A stretch of DNA of 64,000 nucleotides, from assembly GCF_964340395.1 (NCBI RefSeq), contig NC_135551.1, positions 13,872,503-13,936,502 on the forward strand, in the 5' to 3' direction. Source of the DNA: Glandiceps talaboti (Eukaryota > Hemichordata > Enteropneusta > Spengelidae). This document shows, in pieces, positions 40,534-52,521 of the stretch. Both the position numbers and the translations under genes were made by a program. The notes below the pieces were generated by a model that was not told where the DNA came from, made no database searches, and was given only the letters and a program-made list of their open reading frames with translations. How positions within the stretch are numbered: position 1 is the first letter of the stretch; every line of letters starts with the position of its first letter.

Positions 40534-42803
40534 TTAATAACAGACTTTTATATCATCTTTTATATCTTGAAAATCTGTGATGATATCGTAGTTTGGCCCT
40601 TTTTCGAACGCCTGTCGTTCCCGAAATACAAATGTAGACCAGTTTGAGTTTCCATTACCGATGAACACTTGTGATCCTGAAAAGAAGATAAAATACAAAT
40701 ATCAAACACTTCGACATTGTACACGAAGTGGAAAGATTAAGTGAAACTACAATATGACGTTTATAGTGAACAACTATGTGTTTAAACTGTCGTTGTATGC
40801 CATAAATTCAATTATAGTGATACTGTCCTCTTAAATCGTCCAATTTTATACACAAACAACCCTCTTTTCGTTACAGTATCATTGATAAACGACAAGCTCG
40901 TAAACTATTCGACAATAGTAATTAATGGTCTTAAATTGGTGATCACGTTCACAAGACGAAATACCATGCACGTAATAACATCGTTAAAAAAGGGACAGCG
41001 AATTGTATTAGAGTAGTTTTCGTGCTTTACGACCAATAGTGATTTTTATTATGATTTTTTTAATGTTCTTTGTCAAGGAACAGCTGCATTTGATTTATAG
41101 TATACTTATCTTTATACATGGGCATATATATCTTTTTCATAAACACATTTTTACACTTGTCTAGTACTTCAGTCTGTCAACTAGTTATAAAACATGAGTA
41201 ATAAACTTAATAGAAATGTCTGTCGATTCAATATATTAACATTGGTGTGTTAATGACGCTAGTCTAAGCAGAGCTGTATTCATATTTTGACATGTGTAGT
41301 CTTATGAAGGCAATGTAGAGGGCGTGAAAAGGGATCATTACCAAAATTATGCACCTAGGTACGGTACACTTACTTGCACAGATTTCTTGTTCTATCAACG
41401 AGATGAAATAATCATCACCACCATAGGAATCAATACCGGGATGACGTAGATTGATGACATCATCAATTGTAATACTACTTGAATAATTACTGAACAAAAC
41501 GTCCATGAAATCCTACAATGAACAACATGTCAAAGACGTCACATGATGAGTTAACAAATTAAAATCTCCAAAACAACTGTTTAATCTATGATCTCACTTG
41601 CCTACCGAATATTCATTTACATTATATTATATTCATATATTTTCTCGAGTCAACATAACATTGTCTACATTTACGTATGAGTTTAATGGCATATGTCATA
41701 CATCAGGCAAATTTAAACAATCACGATACTAATCTTTTCAGAGGGTCTGTCATTTTGTTTACTGTCAATGTCTTATTCTGTGATTTTCCAATTAAGCAGT
41801 TTGACTGAAATAAAATAAGATAACAATGGAACGGAATTGTTGTAATTTTAATGCACTAATAACTATTGCATTCTCTATATTGCCCTATCATAAATCACTA
41901 AAGGATACCCGAATGAAGGGATCACTTGTGCTTTAATAGCCATATCAAAATGTTTAATATTTCACAATTTTATAGGAGGTAATTAAACCTATAATATTAC
42001 TCATTTCATAGATATTGACATTAGGTAAACCTAGATATGCATCAGTCTGGTAACATAATACGAGTATTTTTCCGCCAAACTTTAAAAAAGTATTTTTACA
42101 ATCATTTTTATATGTAAACATAATATGGGTTGATTTTTTCCATTGGTCACCATTTCATTCGTATATTGTCGTTTGTTCTCGGGTTTGTTGTTCTAGGAGT
42201 GACCATAGAAGAGACGCGAACTATACTCCCGGAGCAACATTGTCGAAAGTAAAGGACCATATATAATTATAACGAAGGAAATCGAGATAGAGCAGTTGAG
42301 CCTTATAAGTACTGACACAAGACACTAATCAGATTGTATTGATTTTTAACCCTACCTTGCTGTCTTCGCCAGGTGCATGGGCAACAAACATGCAACCTAT
42401 TTCATATTGTTCAATGATTTCGTTTATATCTTTTAATAGAGTCTTTATTGTGTCTTGTTGACTTTGAGATAGGTTAATACACCTCGGGCTGTTCTCCTCT
42501 CCCAAATGCCCTACACGACACCTACAGAGTTGAGAGAGCAAAAGAAAATGGCATAGCTATTTTAGATGACTCTCCATGTTTTAAAAAATGAAGTCAGTGG
42601 CTATGGATTAATAAGTACTGCAATGTACCAATGATATTTAGGACGTGTTAAAAAAGAAAACGCTCTAGACTTGTGCAAGTCAATGGATATGAATGATGTC
42701 TCTATGTCTCACAGTTTTAGAGTACAGTGGGTATATGGTTGTACGACTGTTATTATCTTCCGTAAGGGTACGGGAGGTATTAAAAGGGGAATGCCTGTCT
42801 GTG

Positions 42804-42838
<35 letters not shown>

Positions 42839-44145
42839 GTCATCATTTTCTAAAAATCGGCTGGCTCAATTGTAATGAAATTTGGAATATATAATCTTTA
42901 GGGTAATGGCTAGACCTGATTAGGTTTTGAGCCAGATCTGTTAATGTTTAATTTGCATATTAATGAAATCAATTAATTAAGCAATATCTTAAGACTGCAT
43001 ACTTCAATCTCAATATATTTTAGTATATTCGTTAAACATAACAACATACATTTGTCCTATAAAATTCGTTGATGTATCTTACAGCGTTAATGAATAATTT
43101 GCATAATTAGTTATTTTTGGTAATTAGGCTATATCTTGGGAATACATACTTCAATTTCAATATAATTCAGTACACACGTTAACCATAACAATCACATATG
43201 TCCTGTAAAGCTTGTTGATGTACCTTTCGGTGTTAATGAATAATTTGCATAATAAATGATTCTTGGCAATTAGGCTATATCTTACGACTGCATGCTTCAA
43301 TTTCAATACAATTCTGTACATACATTAACCATAACAAATTGTGTATGTCCTATAAAGTTAGTTGATGTACCTTACAGTGTTAATGAATAATTTGCATAAT
43401 TAATTATTTTCGGTAATTAGGCTATATCTTAAGACTGCATACTTTATTTTTAATACAATTTAGTACATACATATACGTTAAACATAACAGAGTGCATATC
43501 TCCTATAAAAGTTGTTGATTTCGTTTGAAGATTTAGTGAATAATTTTGATAATTAATTATTTTCGGTAATTAGGCTATATCTTAAGATTGCATACTTGAA
43601 TTTCAATGTAATTTAGTACATACGTTAACCATAACAAAGCGGATATGTCCTATAAAATATTTGATATAGCTTGCAGTCAGTTTTAATGAAAAATTTGCAT
43701 GATTAATGATTTTAGGTAACTAGGTTGTATCTTAAAAATGCAAGCTTCAAATTTCGTATAATATGGTACGTATATCAACCATAATAATACGCACCTGTCC
43801 TATGAAGTTTGTTCCTACTTTTACCTTTAATGAGAATTTTGAATAATGAACGATATTCAGTAATTAAGCAGTATCATGCACTCTTCAAATTCCGTATAAT
43901 TTGGCACACACATTAACCTAAGAAAGCACGCTTGTCCAAAAACAAAGCCTGTTACCATAGTTTTTTTAGTTTAATGAGTTATTTGCATAATTAGTGATTC
44001 CCTTATGGGAGGCATTCAGTTTAAATCTGGTTTTCTATGTAAGTATGTTGGTTTTATGCAACAACAGTATGTATAATTAATTATGTAATTAAAGGTCGTT
44101 GGTCCATGAGAGAAAAAAGCTCACAGGGCTAGACAGACACACAGA

Positions 44146-44186
<41 letters not shown>

Positions 44187-46453
44187 GATTCCAGATTAGG
44201 CTCATTATAGATAGTAAAGTACGGTGTGCAGTAGACGCTGTCTAATCTGTTGGATTGGTTTGACTAAAGTATTGTATGTACGTGCAATGACGTGAGACAG
44301 GCTGTCGGATTCAGAAGCTGTTTGAGCACTGTGTCAACTTACACATAGGGTTCCATTCTGAATATATTACCAATTCACAAACAAGCTATACAATTTACAA
44401 ATATGATTATATAATTGCAACATATCATCCATACATCAGATGTCCACGTAAGCCTCAAAACCAATACAAAGATGTGATCACTGTGATACTACCTTTTAAA
44501 ATATATTAACACAAAGACGATAGCTGTAACTTTGTACAAGCGAATTATTACAATAAGCATAAATGTTGCCCATATTGAACTTTTGTCCTAAGCTTATTGA
44601 AAGTGCAATTCTGAACAAATCTGGGTGACTCGGACACCAGTCAAATTACTTTCTACTCGGGGATTTCAGTAAATTTAACCAGAAGGAAACATTCCCTGGC
44701 CATGAGTGTCAAGCAACAAAAGTTTCGAGTCATGTACATGTAGCTTTGGTGGCATTCAAATGTTGTGTTGCCATTGCGGATTACAGGTCTTCCTTTTGTT
44801 ATCCTGCCTCTTCAAATAAAAAGAGCTTATATATTACGAGGTCGGTGTCGACTTATTAAGAGAAGTGTGGAGTGAGAATATGGTCACTGTGGTCAAATTC
44901 TTGCTACATAAAACAGACAGGATAGACAAACACCTATGAGCTTCTGATCAGAATGCATTCCATGGAAACGCTATTTCAAGAGTCACATGTTTTCAAGATT
45001 TTAAAAAGCACGTAAGTATTACATGAAAGAAAATGATTCAGCTGGATTTACCCTAAGATTGAATGTTTACTTTAGTTGTTTGAAATCAGGAATTCTTTAC
45101 TTCTAAATTAGGGGTACTCACTGTTCACCTGTTTTGTTCCTCCAGTGAAAACCCAGGATTGGTTTACCTTCACACAATCGAGGTATCACTTCCTTAACAG
45201 CTTTCCTCAAAAATGTTGTCCTGATAAGATATTTATCCATAGCATCTGCCACTTCTTGTTTGTGAGGAAAGTAGGATTTTTCAAGGTGATTCGGGGCAAT
45301 CAAAACTGCACAATCTGCTTTCGATAATTTCTTCATCAGGCGGTTATATTCTAGCCATGTACGAGGTATGCTTTCACTGCCAGGAATCTCAACGCCAACT
45401 CTCTCTTCAAGCCATGCTCTTTGGCGACGATATTCTCCCGCGACGAGTTTAAATGCATCGTCTCTTAGATGGGGAGCTGTTATTACATTATCAACATGTA
45501 AACCACATTTTGCTTTGAATTCATCGATGGTAGTGACTGGTATGAATTTATCAAACAGCTCAACATCAAACGTTTCTTCGAAGGTGACCCTTCCCTCGTG
45601 TGCCCTCGTGCGATGGTGTTTGAAGTCTGGCAAAACTATTGTACGACTGGTATTCACCGCCATTTGGATGGCAATTTTGAACTGACGATATTGAAAGTTT
45701 GGTCCACCATTGAAATTTACAACCGGGAACAGATAACGATTTTCCATCTCCTGACGTTTTGGTAGAATTGATTTATTAGGCTCGAATACAGATTGTGACA
45801 TGTTCAGCTGTTCCTGTTGGAAGAACAATAAAAAGGGGAAATATATCTCTCTTTTCCCGACCTGGTTAGCAGTCTGGTAACGCCATTAAATTGATATTTT
45901 GCCACGCTGTTCAACTTTATTACTGTGAGACCAAATCCTCTCTTCACACCACAAACAACAGTTAATGCACTGCATTTCACTGATTCCTTTACAATGGTGG
46001 CAGTGGTGGGATGTGATAGCAGTATTATTTGGAACAGGAGAGGGGGGTCATGACAAATCACAAAAAATGGAAAGTCAGATAATAAATGAGTCTATGTAAA
46101 ATGTGACCCTAACCTAATTTCCATTTTCTAAAATATGGCCCTCACCTGATGAGGACCGATTTGTAAAAACGTGAACCCCCCCCCCCCCCCCCCCCCCTCC
46201 ATTCCCCCGGCAGTCCCACTTGTCATTACTGGAGGCAAACTTAGAGCTTGAAAGAAAATCGCCTTACCTTTTCGTTCGTCTGTTCAAGTGAATTCTGTAA
46301 CATTTGAAAACCATTGGTTTTGGTCAATTCCGTTTTACCCGTTCTATTACTTGAAGAAGGTAACTCGAAATCCATAGGTAGGAATATGAATATTTCCAAT
46401 ACTGCTGCTGTTAAACATATTATAAATACCAAATACGTTTTGTAGTATTTCAT
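40534..46453 (-). CDS. Gene E: membrane-anchored POFUT1-like O-fucosyltransferase-family protein
   Basis: Complete: exon 1 46268-46453, exon 2 45122-45813, exon 3 42356-42521, exon 4 41374-41512, exon 5 40534-40676; 441 residues. The anchor is at residues about 7-26, followed by a charged Asn/Thr/Lys stem. H-W-R is at 285-287. Exon 3 shows C-R-V-G-H and G-C-M-F-V-A-H-A-P; exon 5 has F-I-G-N-G-N-S-N-W-S. It has the same exon 2 length (692 nt), exon 3 length (166 nt), exon 4 length (139 nt) and total length as gene F, with which it is head to head 3.3 kb apart. They look like the product of an inverted duplication. Intron 2 contains a pearl-like element of about 1.4 kb; intron 1 contains a run of more than 20 Cs near 46178. 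Confidence 0.92.
42745..44185 (-). mobile_element. Pearl-like (Helentron-type non-autonomous) element in intron 2 of gene E
   Basis: From left to right: hairpin-like end (CTTCCGTAAGGGTACGGGAG, about 42757), a (TGTC)n array (42795-42838), a lead with ATCGGCTGGCTCAATTG, then about seven tandem core units of 143-153 bp recurring at 42949, 43095, 43241, 43388, 43541, 43691, 43834 and 43979 (each with TAATTTGCATAAT and GGTAATTAGGCTATATCTT), then a CA microsatellite (44149-44184). The layout matches 'pearl' elements described in bivalves and echinoderms. Confidence 0.65.
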
Positions 46454-46969
46454 GACTGGTTACCTGGAAGAGCCGTGCGTGGACTTAAACGATCATTAGA
46501 ACTGACAACGAGCACTGTGAATGCAAATTGACAATTGGTGTTTTGATTGGCTTATAATATATTGGCGGCCACTTTTACATGCGTGTGATCTTTATGATAG
46601 TTGTGTTATAATCATCACTGGGATCATCATCCACATATGACCACTTTAATATTTTTTCAAATACTCTTGACAAGACAAGAACATTACCAAACAGTAACCA
46701 GATGTAACCAAATGGGTGTATTTCATTCACTCGTTTGTTTATATTGTAGCTTAACTGTGAATAGCTAAATTTGAATAATAGTAACAAATTAATTCGTAAA
46801 TGGTTAATATAAATACAGCTGTGATCTATCGCTCTCTGTCACTACCACCATTCAGCATGTATATCACGTTACATTGTGAAATTACAAAACTATATGAAAA
46901 AACTTACACCACAAATGTCTAGCTATATACCTTGAAGGCCATGTGGATGAGGAATCTGAACGTTAATTC

Positions 46970-47245
46970 ATAAAACAATGTTATCATGACTGCCTATTCG
47001 AAAAATCAATGAGAAATAAGATATTCTAAGTTTGTGTTTGTAACTCAGTACATTGAAAAAAAAAGCTTTAAAAATGACATTGGGTAAAAAGTTTGTTATT
47101 GTACACGTACAATAACAAACATTTTACACATTTATTAATCTTTTGGAATTTACTGAGTTACAAACATGAACTTGGCTTATGTTGTTTCTCATTGATTTCT
47201 CATGTAGGAATCAAAGTCACGATAACATCGTGTTATAAATCAAAC
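46970..47245. repeat. Long foldback element (arms about 120-130 bp) between genes E and F
   Basis: Nested matches in inverted order: AATGTTATCATGACT (about 46977) with its complement near 47217-47232; AAAATCAATGAGAAAT (about 47001) with 47190-47205; TGTTTGTAACTCAGTA (about 47035) with 47156-47171; and a core palindrome GTTTGTTATTGTAC / GTACAATAACAAAC at 47091-47120. Typical of a MITE or a hairpin-forming insertion. Confidence 0.8.
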
Positions 47246-47726
47246 ATCCAAATTAAATACCAAATCTTCCATCATCCTTATATATGAAAACGACGACGGA
47301 CTGAAAATTTATTTTCTTGACAATTTTGAAGAAGGAAATTGTTTCCACGGCTATGTGTTAACATCAACGTGTGTATTCCTCCATTTTTGTAATTTTATTT
47401 TTACGAATGCTGATGTTTTGTGTACATATCTTCTTTACTTGTGAATATTATCGAACAGTTATTGGTGGTTTTCACCTTGTGCAAATACAGCCAGAAATAT
47501 GTGTGTGTGGTGAAATAAACGAATCTCGCTTTTTATTGAGCTAATGCATCCCTGACTCAGTACCCATCCTTGATCAAATTACGCTGATGTACATTTTCAT
47601 ATTCATGCTTAAAGTTAACACTGGCGGCGTGCTTTAGATTCATTAGCATTCTGGTGTGCACGATCCATGAATGAGATCAGCGATATCGATGCTGGTAAGG
47701 GCAGATTTGAAACTCTTGTTTGTTTG

Positions 47727-47769
47727 ATGTTGCTGTTGCTACTGCTGTTGTTGTTGTTGTTGCTGTTGC

Positions 47770-47802
<33 letters not shown>
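47727..47802. repeat. (TGT)n with TGC interruptions
   Basis: Trinucleotide array that gives a poly-Leu frame; no start or splice context makes it coding. Confidence 0.95.
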
Positions 47803-47804
<2 letters not shown>

Positions 47805-49051
47805 TACCCAGCACCCCTAGCAGAACGTGATGATAATTCGGGTATGTAGTTCACCATCTTGAAAAGCAATTAGATCAAATTATTTGTAGCTTTACACCTG
47901 AAAATTAGTGTGCTCACTGCCCTGTTTCCTAAGTTACAATCACTTCTCTCTCCACCTTTGTCATAAATAAACATGAGGAAATGCGAGTGATGATGTCATT
48001 TCATCCATAATTCATAGCGCAATGAAAATGTCTACCTATATTACTACTGTATTGTTTTATATTTTTTGTGTCAGAGACAATCCACATTTAATTATTTCCG
48101 GTTCCAGGTTAATGCCAAAACCTCCTATCTCCATTGTTAGCATTTTTATAAGCATGTCATGTGCGATGTCTGATCACATACAGAAAAAGGTCTACCTTTG
48201 TTCTGACAGGTGACTAGGTAAAAACAAGAATTGACTCGTGTAAAAATTGCTAACTGAAAAAAAATGACTGTTTTTGTTATTTTCTTAAAATGTCATTTTC
48301 TTTCAAAACCAATGATGAGGTTTTCCGAAAATGTGTTGTTTCATATCTTATCTGATCATAATTATTTGGGTATGAAGACATATAATGCGGACAAAACGTT
48401 ACTTAACAGTTGACTTCAGGTCATAAGGGCGCCGAAAGGTCATAAGGACTTTTCCCCTAAATACTTTTTTTGTGTGCTCTAATAGCACTTGACCCTTCAT
48501 TTGACTATCACGTATCCGTTCTATTTATTACCAGTTCTCGCGTAAAGAACACTTATCCACGTACAAAGCACTGCTCTTTCAAACGAGTGTCATTATGCCT
48601 ATTTTTTCCATTAAATATAGTCAGACAAGCATATGAATATTCAAGCCCAAATGCTTCGATCAAAAGTCGTTATGAACAATTGTAATTTGTAATTAATTTT
48701 GTCATCTGATCACGCACATGTTGAGTGACATGGTTTAAAAAAGATTGATCACAGATTCTGTATTTACAAAACCGATTTTAAAAAATGGAATAATCAAACA
48801 CCAACTATTTTTGCAATCTGAGACATTTAGTAGCTAATTCAAATAACAAACCAACATTGAAAGCAAATAATGTCCATCTGGTTCCTAATAATGTTTGTTG
48901 TTGTCATAGTTAAGAGCACTGTTGAAATGTTAGACTAACAGTGAATTCGATCTACATTAGGGACTGGTGTAGAATCTTGGTTGTGGGTGATTTTGTCTAG
49001 TAAACTTCGAAATATTTTCAAGGGATCGCCATCCACGAAATAAGGACATTT

Positions 49052-49459
49052 TCATGAAGTTTGGGTTCTCGAGAGTCGTTTCATGATTCTATATGATTCC
49101 TGAGTCCTATTAACGTTAGTAAAAATCGTTATTAATATTCTCCATTCAACTATAATTACGTATAGTGCTACTCCTGTCTCCCATGAGACAAAGTGACCCA
49201 CTGCAATGATATATATTTCCAAATGAGGGACAACTTCAACTTGATGTTTCTCTGACATTGCAGGTGGCGTAACACATGAAATGACTCTCCAGAACCCAAA
49301 GTTAATGAAATTGTCTTTATTTCCCGGCGAGACGTTCCCTTTAACACTTACGCCATCGATTGTCAAGGTATAACAGTGATTTTGTATATTGTTAGTGTAG
49401 TTTTTGCCGGTTTTGATTCGTAGTATATTTTGGGGTTCAAATTTATAGGTGTTCGTCAT
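49052..49459 (-). CDS. Unassigned 135-codon open frame
   Basis: The ATG at 49459 opens the longest non-repeat frame outside the family genes. I recognise no domain, signal peptide or coiled coil. The middle has I-D-G-V-S-V-K-G-N-V and a hydrophobic stretch near residues 95-115. It lies in the E-F promoter interval. It may be a transposon relic or chance; evidence is weak. Confidence 0.15.
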   Translation of the reverse strand: MTNTYKFEPQNILRIKTGKNYTNNIQNHCYTLTIDGVSVKGNVSPGNKDNFINFGFWRVISCVTPPAMSEKHQVEVVPHLEIYIIAVGHFVSWETGVALYVIIVEWRILITIFTNVNRTQESYRIMKRLSRTQTS

Positions 49460-49800
49460 CTGTTTGGACTGACTGACTGACTGACTAACTAACTAATGTC
49501 AAAGTTAAATAAATAAAAATAAATAAATAAAACAAATTACGTGTGCTTTTGTCTGAGTTTAGCTTTTACTCTCAACACGATGATTACAGCGCCGAAATGG
49601 CCTCCAAACAAACAGAATCAAAATAACTCACCAGTTATTGAAAGGGGTCGCCCCTGCTTACCATACACACACAATCCTTTCATTTCACATTATGTCACAC
49701 TCGCCTGCATTATCCTAGACATAGATTTAACGAATATTTTTTCTGTGACGTATAGCTCTATTTCTGCTGATAAATAACGTTTTTTTTTTTGGTATTTACC

Positions 49801-52489
49801 ATGAAACACTATAACATTCTTTTACTTGTTATATTGTGTTTGGCTGCTGGATTAGAAATACTCATGTTTCTGCCATTGGATATCGATGAACTGCCACCCT
49901 TAAGTATGAAAGATGAAAGAGATTGGGAAAAACCTAAGAGCGCTCACTTGCCAAACACTCTATCTAAAATGGCGAATAAAACGGTAAGGTCTATGTTCTA
50001 CAGATTTGATAATTTGACTGTCTGACTAATTAACATAAGTAATTAGCATAACATAATTAGCTTACAATCACACTGGCTCATTATTAACAAAAGTAATTAA
50101 CATAAGTGAGGGAGGGACGATACACGATTAGCAACATAGCATATTTCATAATTAAACGGTATTTTCTGAATTATAACTATATATTAATGATACCATCACT
50201 TATATAATTGCTAATAGTAAGCTAATCGTAAATATTACATGAGTTATTTTCATTATTAGTGATATTTATCAACTGGGGAATACGCAGTCAATAGTAGGAC
50301 AGGATTATTTAACAAGAATGATGTCATGCCATGTCTGTGTGCGCGCGCGCTCTCTCTCTAAGCGAAGGAATAACAATCAATAGAGGTCTTTGTTGTATCC
50401 TGAGGGAGGCGTTTACTTTACACGTTTTACTTCTCAGCTTGACATTTTAATATAAAAGTTTAATGTATTTTTACTTCTTTTTTTTTTTACAAATTTGTAT
50501 TATGTGTACAATTTATTGATGATATGTCATGTAATGTTAATGGAACATGTTGGCAATGTGACATGTAATGTGTCATTTAATGTGTTTGTAATTTATGCGT
50601 TTGTAATGTGTTTGTAATAAGCCATGTAATGTGTCATGTTATGTGCTATGTAATATGCCATGTAATGCGTCATGTAATTTGCCATGTAATGCGATTGTAA
50701 TGTACCATGTAATGTGTTTACAATGTGTTTGTAATGTATCATGTAATGTGCCGTGCCATGTAATATGTCATGCAATGTCTCTCGATCTGTATATGACAAG
50801 TAATGTGTCGTGTAATGTGTTTGCAGTGTTTATGTTGATTCTTATCTCATCTAATCTCACTTCTCCATTCTATCTCCTCTCCTCTCCTCTCCTCTCATCA
50901 TATTTTACTTGAAGGAAAAGTCCAATCAGACTTGTATTTATTTTCATTACCTTTTAATAATTTATCGAAACAAAGAGACTGGGGACAATGTGACTGCAAG
51001 AGGCATAAACCGTTGTAGGATATGAGAATGACTGAACAATTGCCAAATGCAAGATGTTTTCTTTACAGCTTCATATTTGAATAAGATGTAGTAGTCTTTC
51101 AGATAAGCATGTCGTGCCACGCTGAACAAAATAACAAGTATGACAAGGCTGAAGAACAAGACTTGTCTTACTTTCTAGTTTGCAGAAGTGTGATTCTGCC
51201 GCTTCAAAGACATTTAAATCTGCTTGGTCTTTTCCTTTAACTCTGAAACTAAGTCTTTTTGAACTATACCTCATCATAAATGTCAGCATAAAATGAGGGA
51301 GTTACAGAAACTATGAACACAAATGAACCACACTGATTGCATCGATTACCAATAAGCAATAGCTATATACTGATTTTAAAGTGGAAACAATTGCAAAACA
51401 TACTGCTTCTTTTTCTGGAGCGAAACGTGCCTGTGAATTCCCGAAGGAGAGATGATTTATATTCGATAATATATTTGAAAAACAGGGTCTGTCTTTCGTA
51501 GATGTTACCATCCTTCAAAATACGTCTGTCGAATACTCAATTAAATAGGAACGTTTGACCCACTTTTCTCGATCAACTAACAGGCAAGGACGAAACTATC
51601 TACATCTGAATTATCATTAAGGAATTCAATTCTTCCCCAACGTCAGAAAATGGAGGATCGTTTTCTCTTCCCAGTTGTTAATTTCAAAGGTGGACCAAAC
51701 TTTCAATATCGTCAGTTTAAAATTGCCATCCAAATGGCGGTGAATACCAGTCGTACAATAGTTTTGACGAACTTTACCCATCATCGTAAAGGAGCATATG
51801 AAGGAAGAGTCGGCTTCGAAGAAACGTTTGATGTTGAGTTGTTTGAAAAATTCATACCTGTCACGACCATCGATGAATTCAAAGCAAAATGTGGTTCACT
51901 TGTTGATAGTGTAATAACAGCTCCCCATCAAAGAAACGGGCCATTCAAAGGCGTCGCGGAAGATTACGGTAAACAACGTTCTTGGCTGGAAGAGAGAGTT
52001 GGCGTCACAGTTCCCGATAGTGAAAGTATACCTCGCACTTGGTTAGAATATAATCGCCTAATGAGGAAACTGTCGAACGAAAAGTGTGTTGTTTTGATAG
52101 CTCCGATTGGTCTTGAAAAATCTTACTTTCCAAATAAACAAAAGGTGGCAGATGCTATGGATAAGTATTTCATAAGGACAGAGTTCTTAAGGAGAGCTGT
52201 TAAACAAGTGATGCCACTTGTGTGTGAAGGAAAGCCAATTCTGGCTTTCCATTGGAGGAACAAAACGGGTGAGGAGTGAGTACCCCCTAACTTATTGTTA
52301 CCTATTTCAATCACAACTATTTGTTAATTTCCCTTGATCACATACTCTAGATTACAAATCTCAGCAACATATTTATCGGGTTTGAATACAATGACGAATT
52401 TACTTGTGTGATAATTACATAATGTGAATATGGCGTTTAAAGTAAAGTAAAATAAATACATACATACATACATACATACATACATACAT

Positions 52490-52521
<32 letters not shown>

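Larger units (their letters stand above)
46454..49800. other. Divergent spacer between genes E and F
   Basis: 3.3 kb that must carry both promoters. It has a large foldback at 46.97-47.24 kb, a (TGT/TGC)n array at 47727-47802, an unassigned minus-strand frame (49052-49459) and a GACT/AACT/AAAT simple region at about 49466-49531. GTTAGATCTAAC-like upstream-block sequence is only weakly preserved near 46490. Confidence 0.7.
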
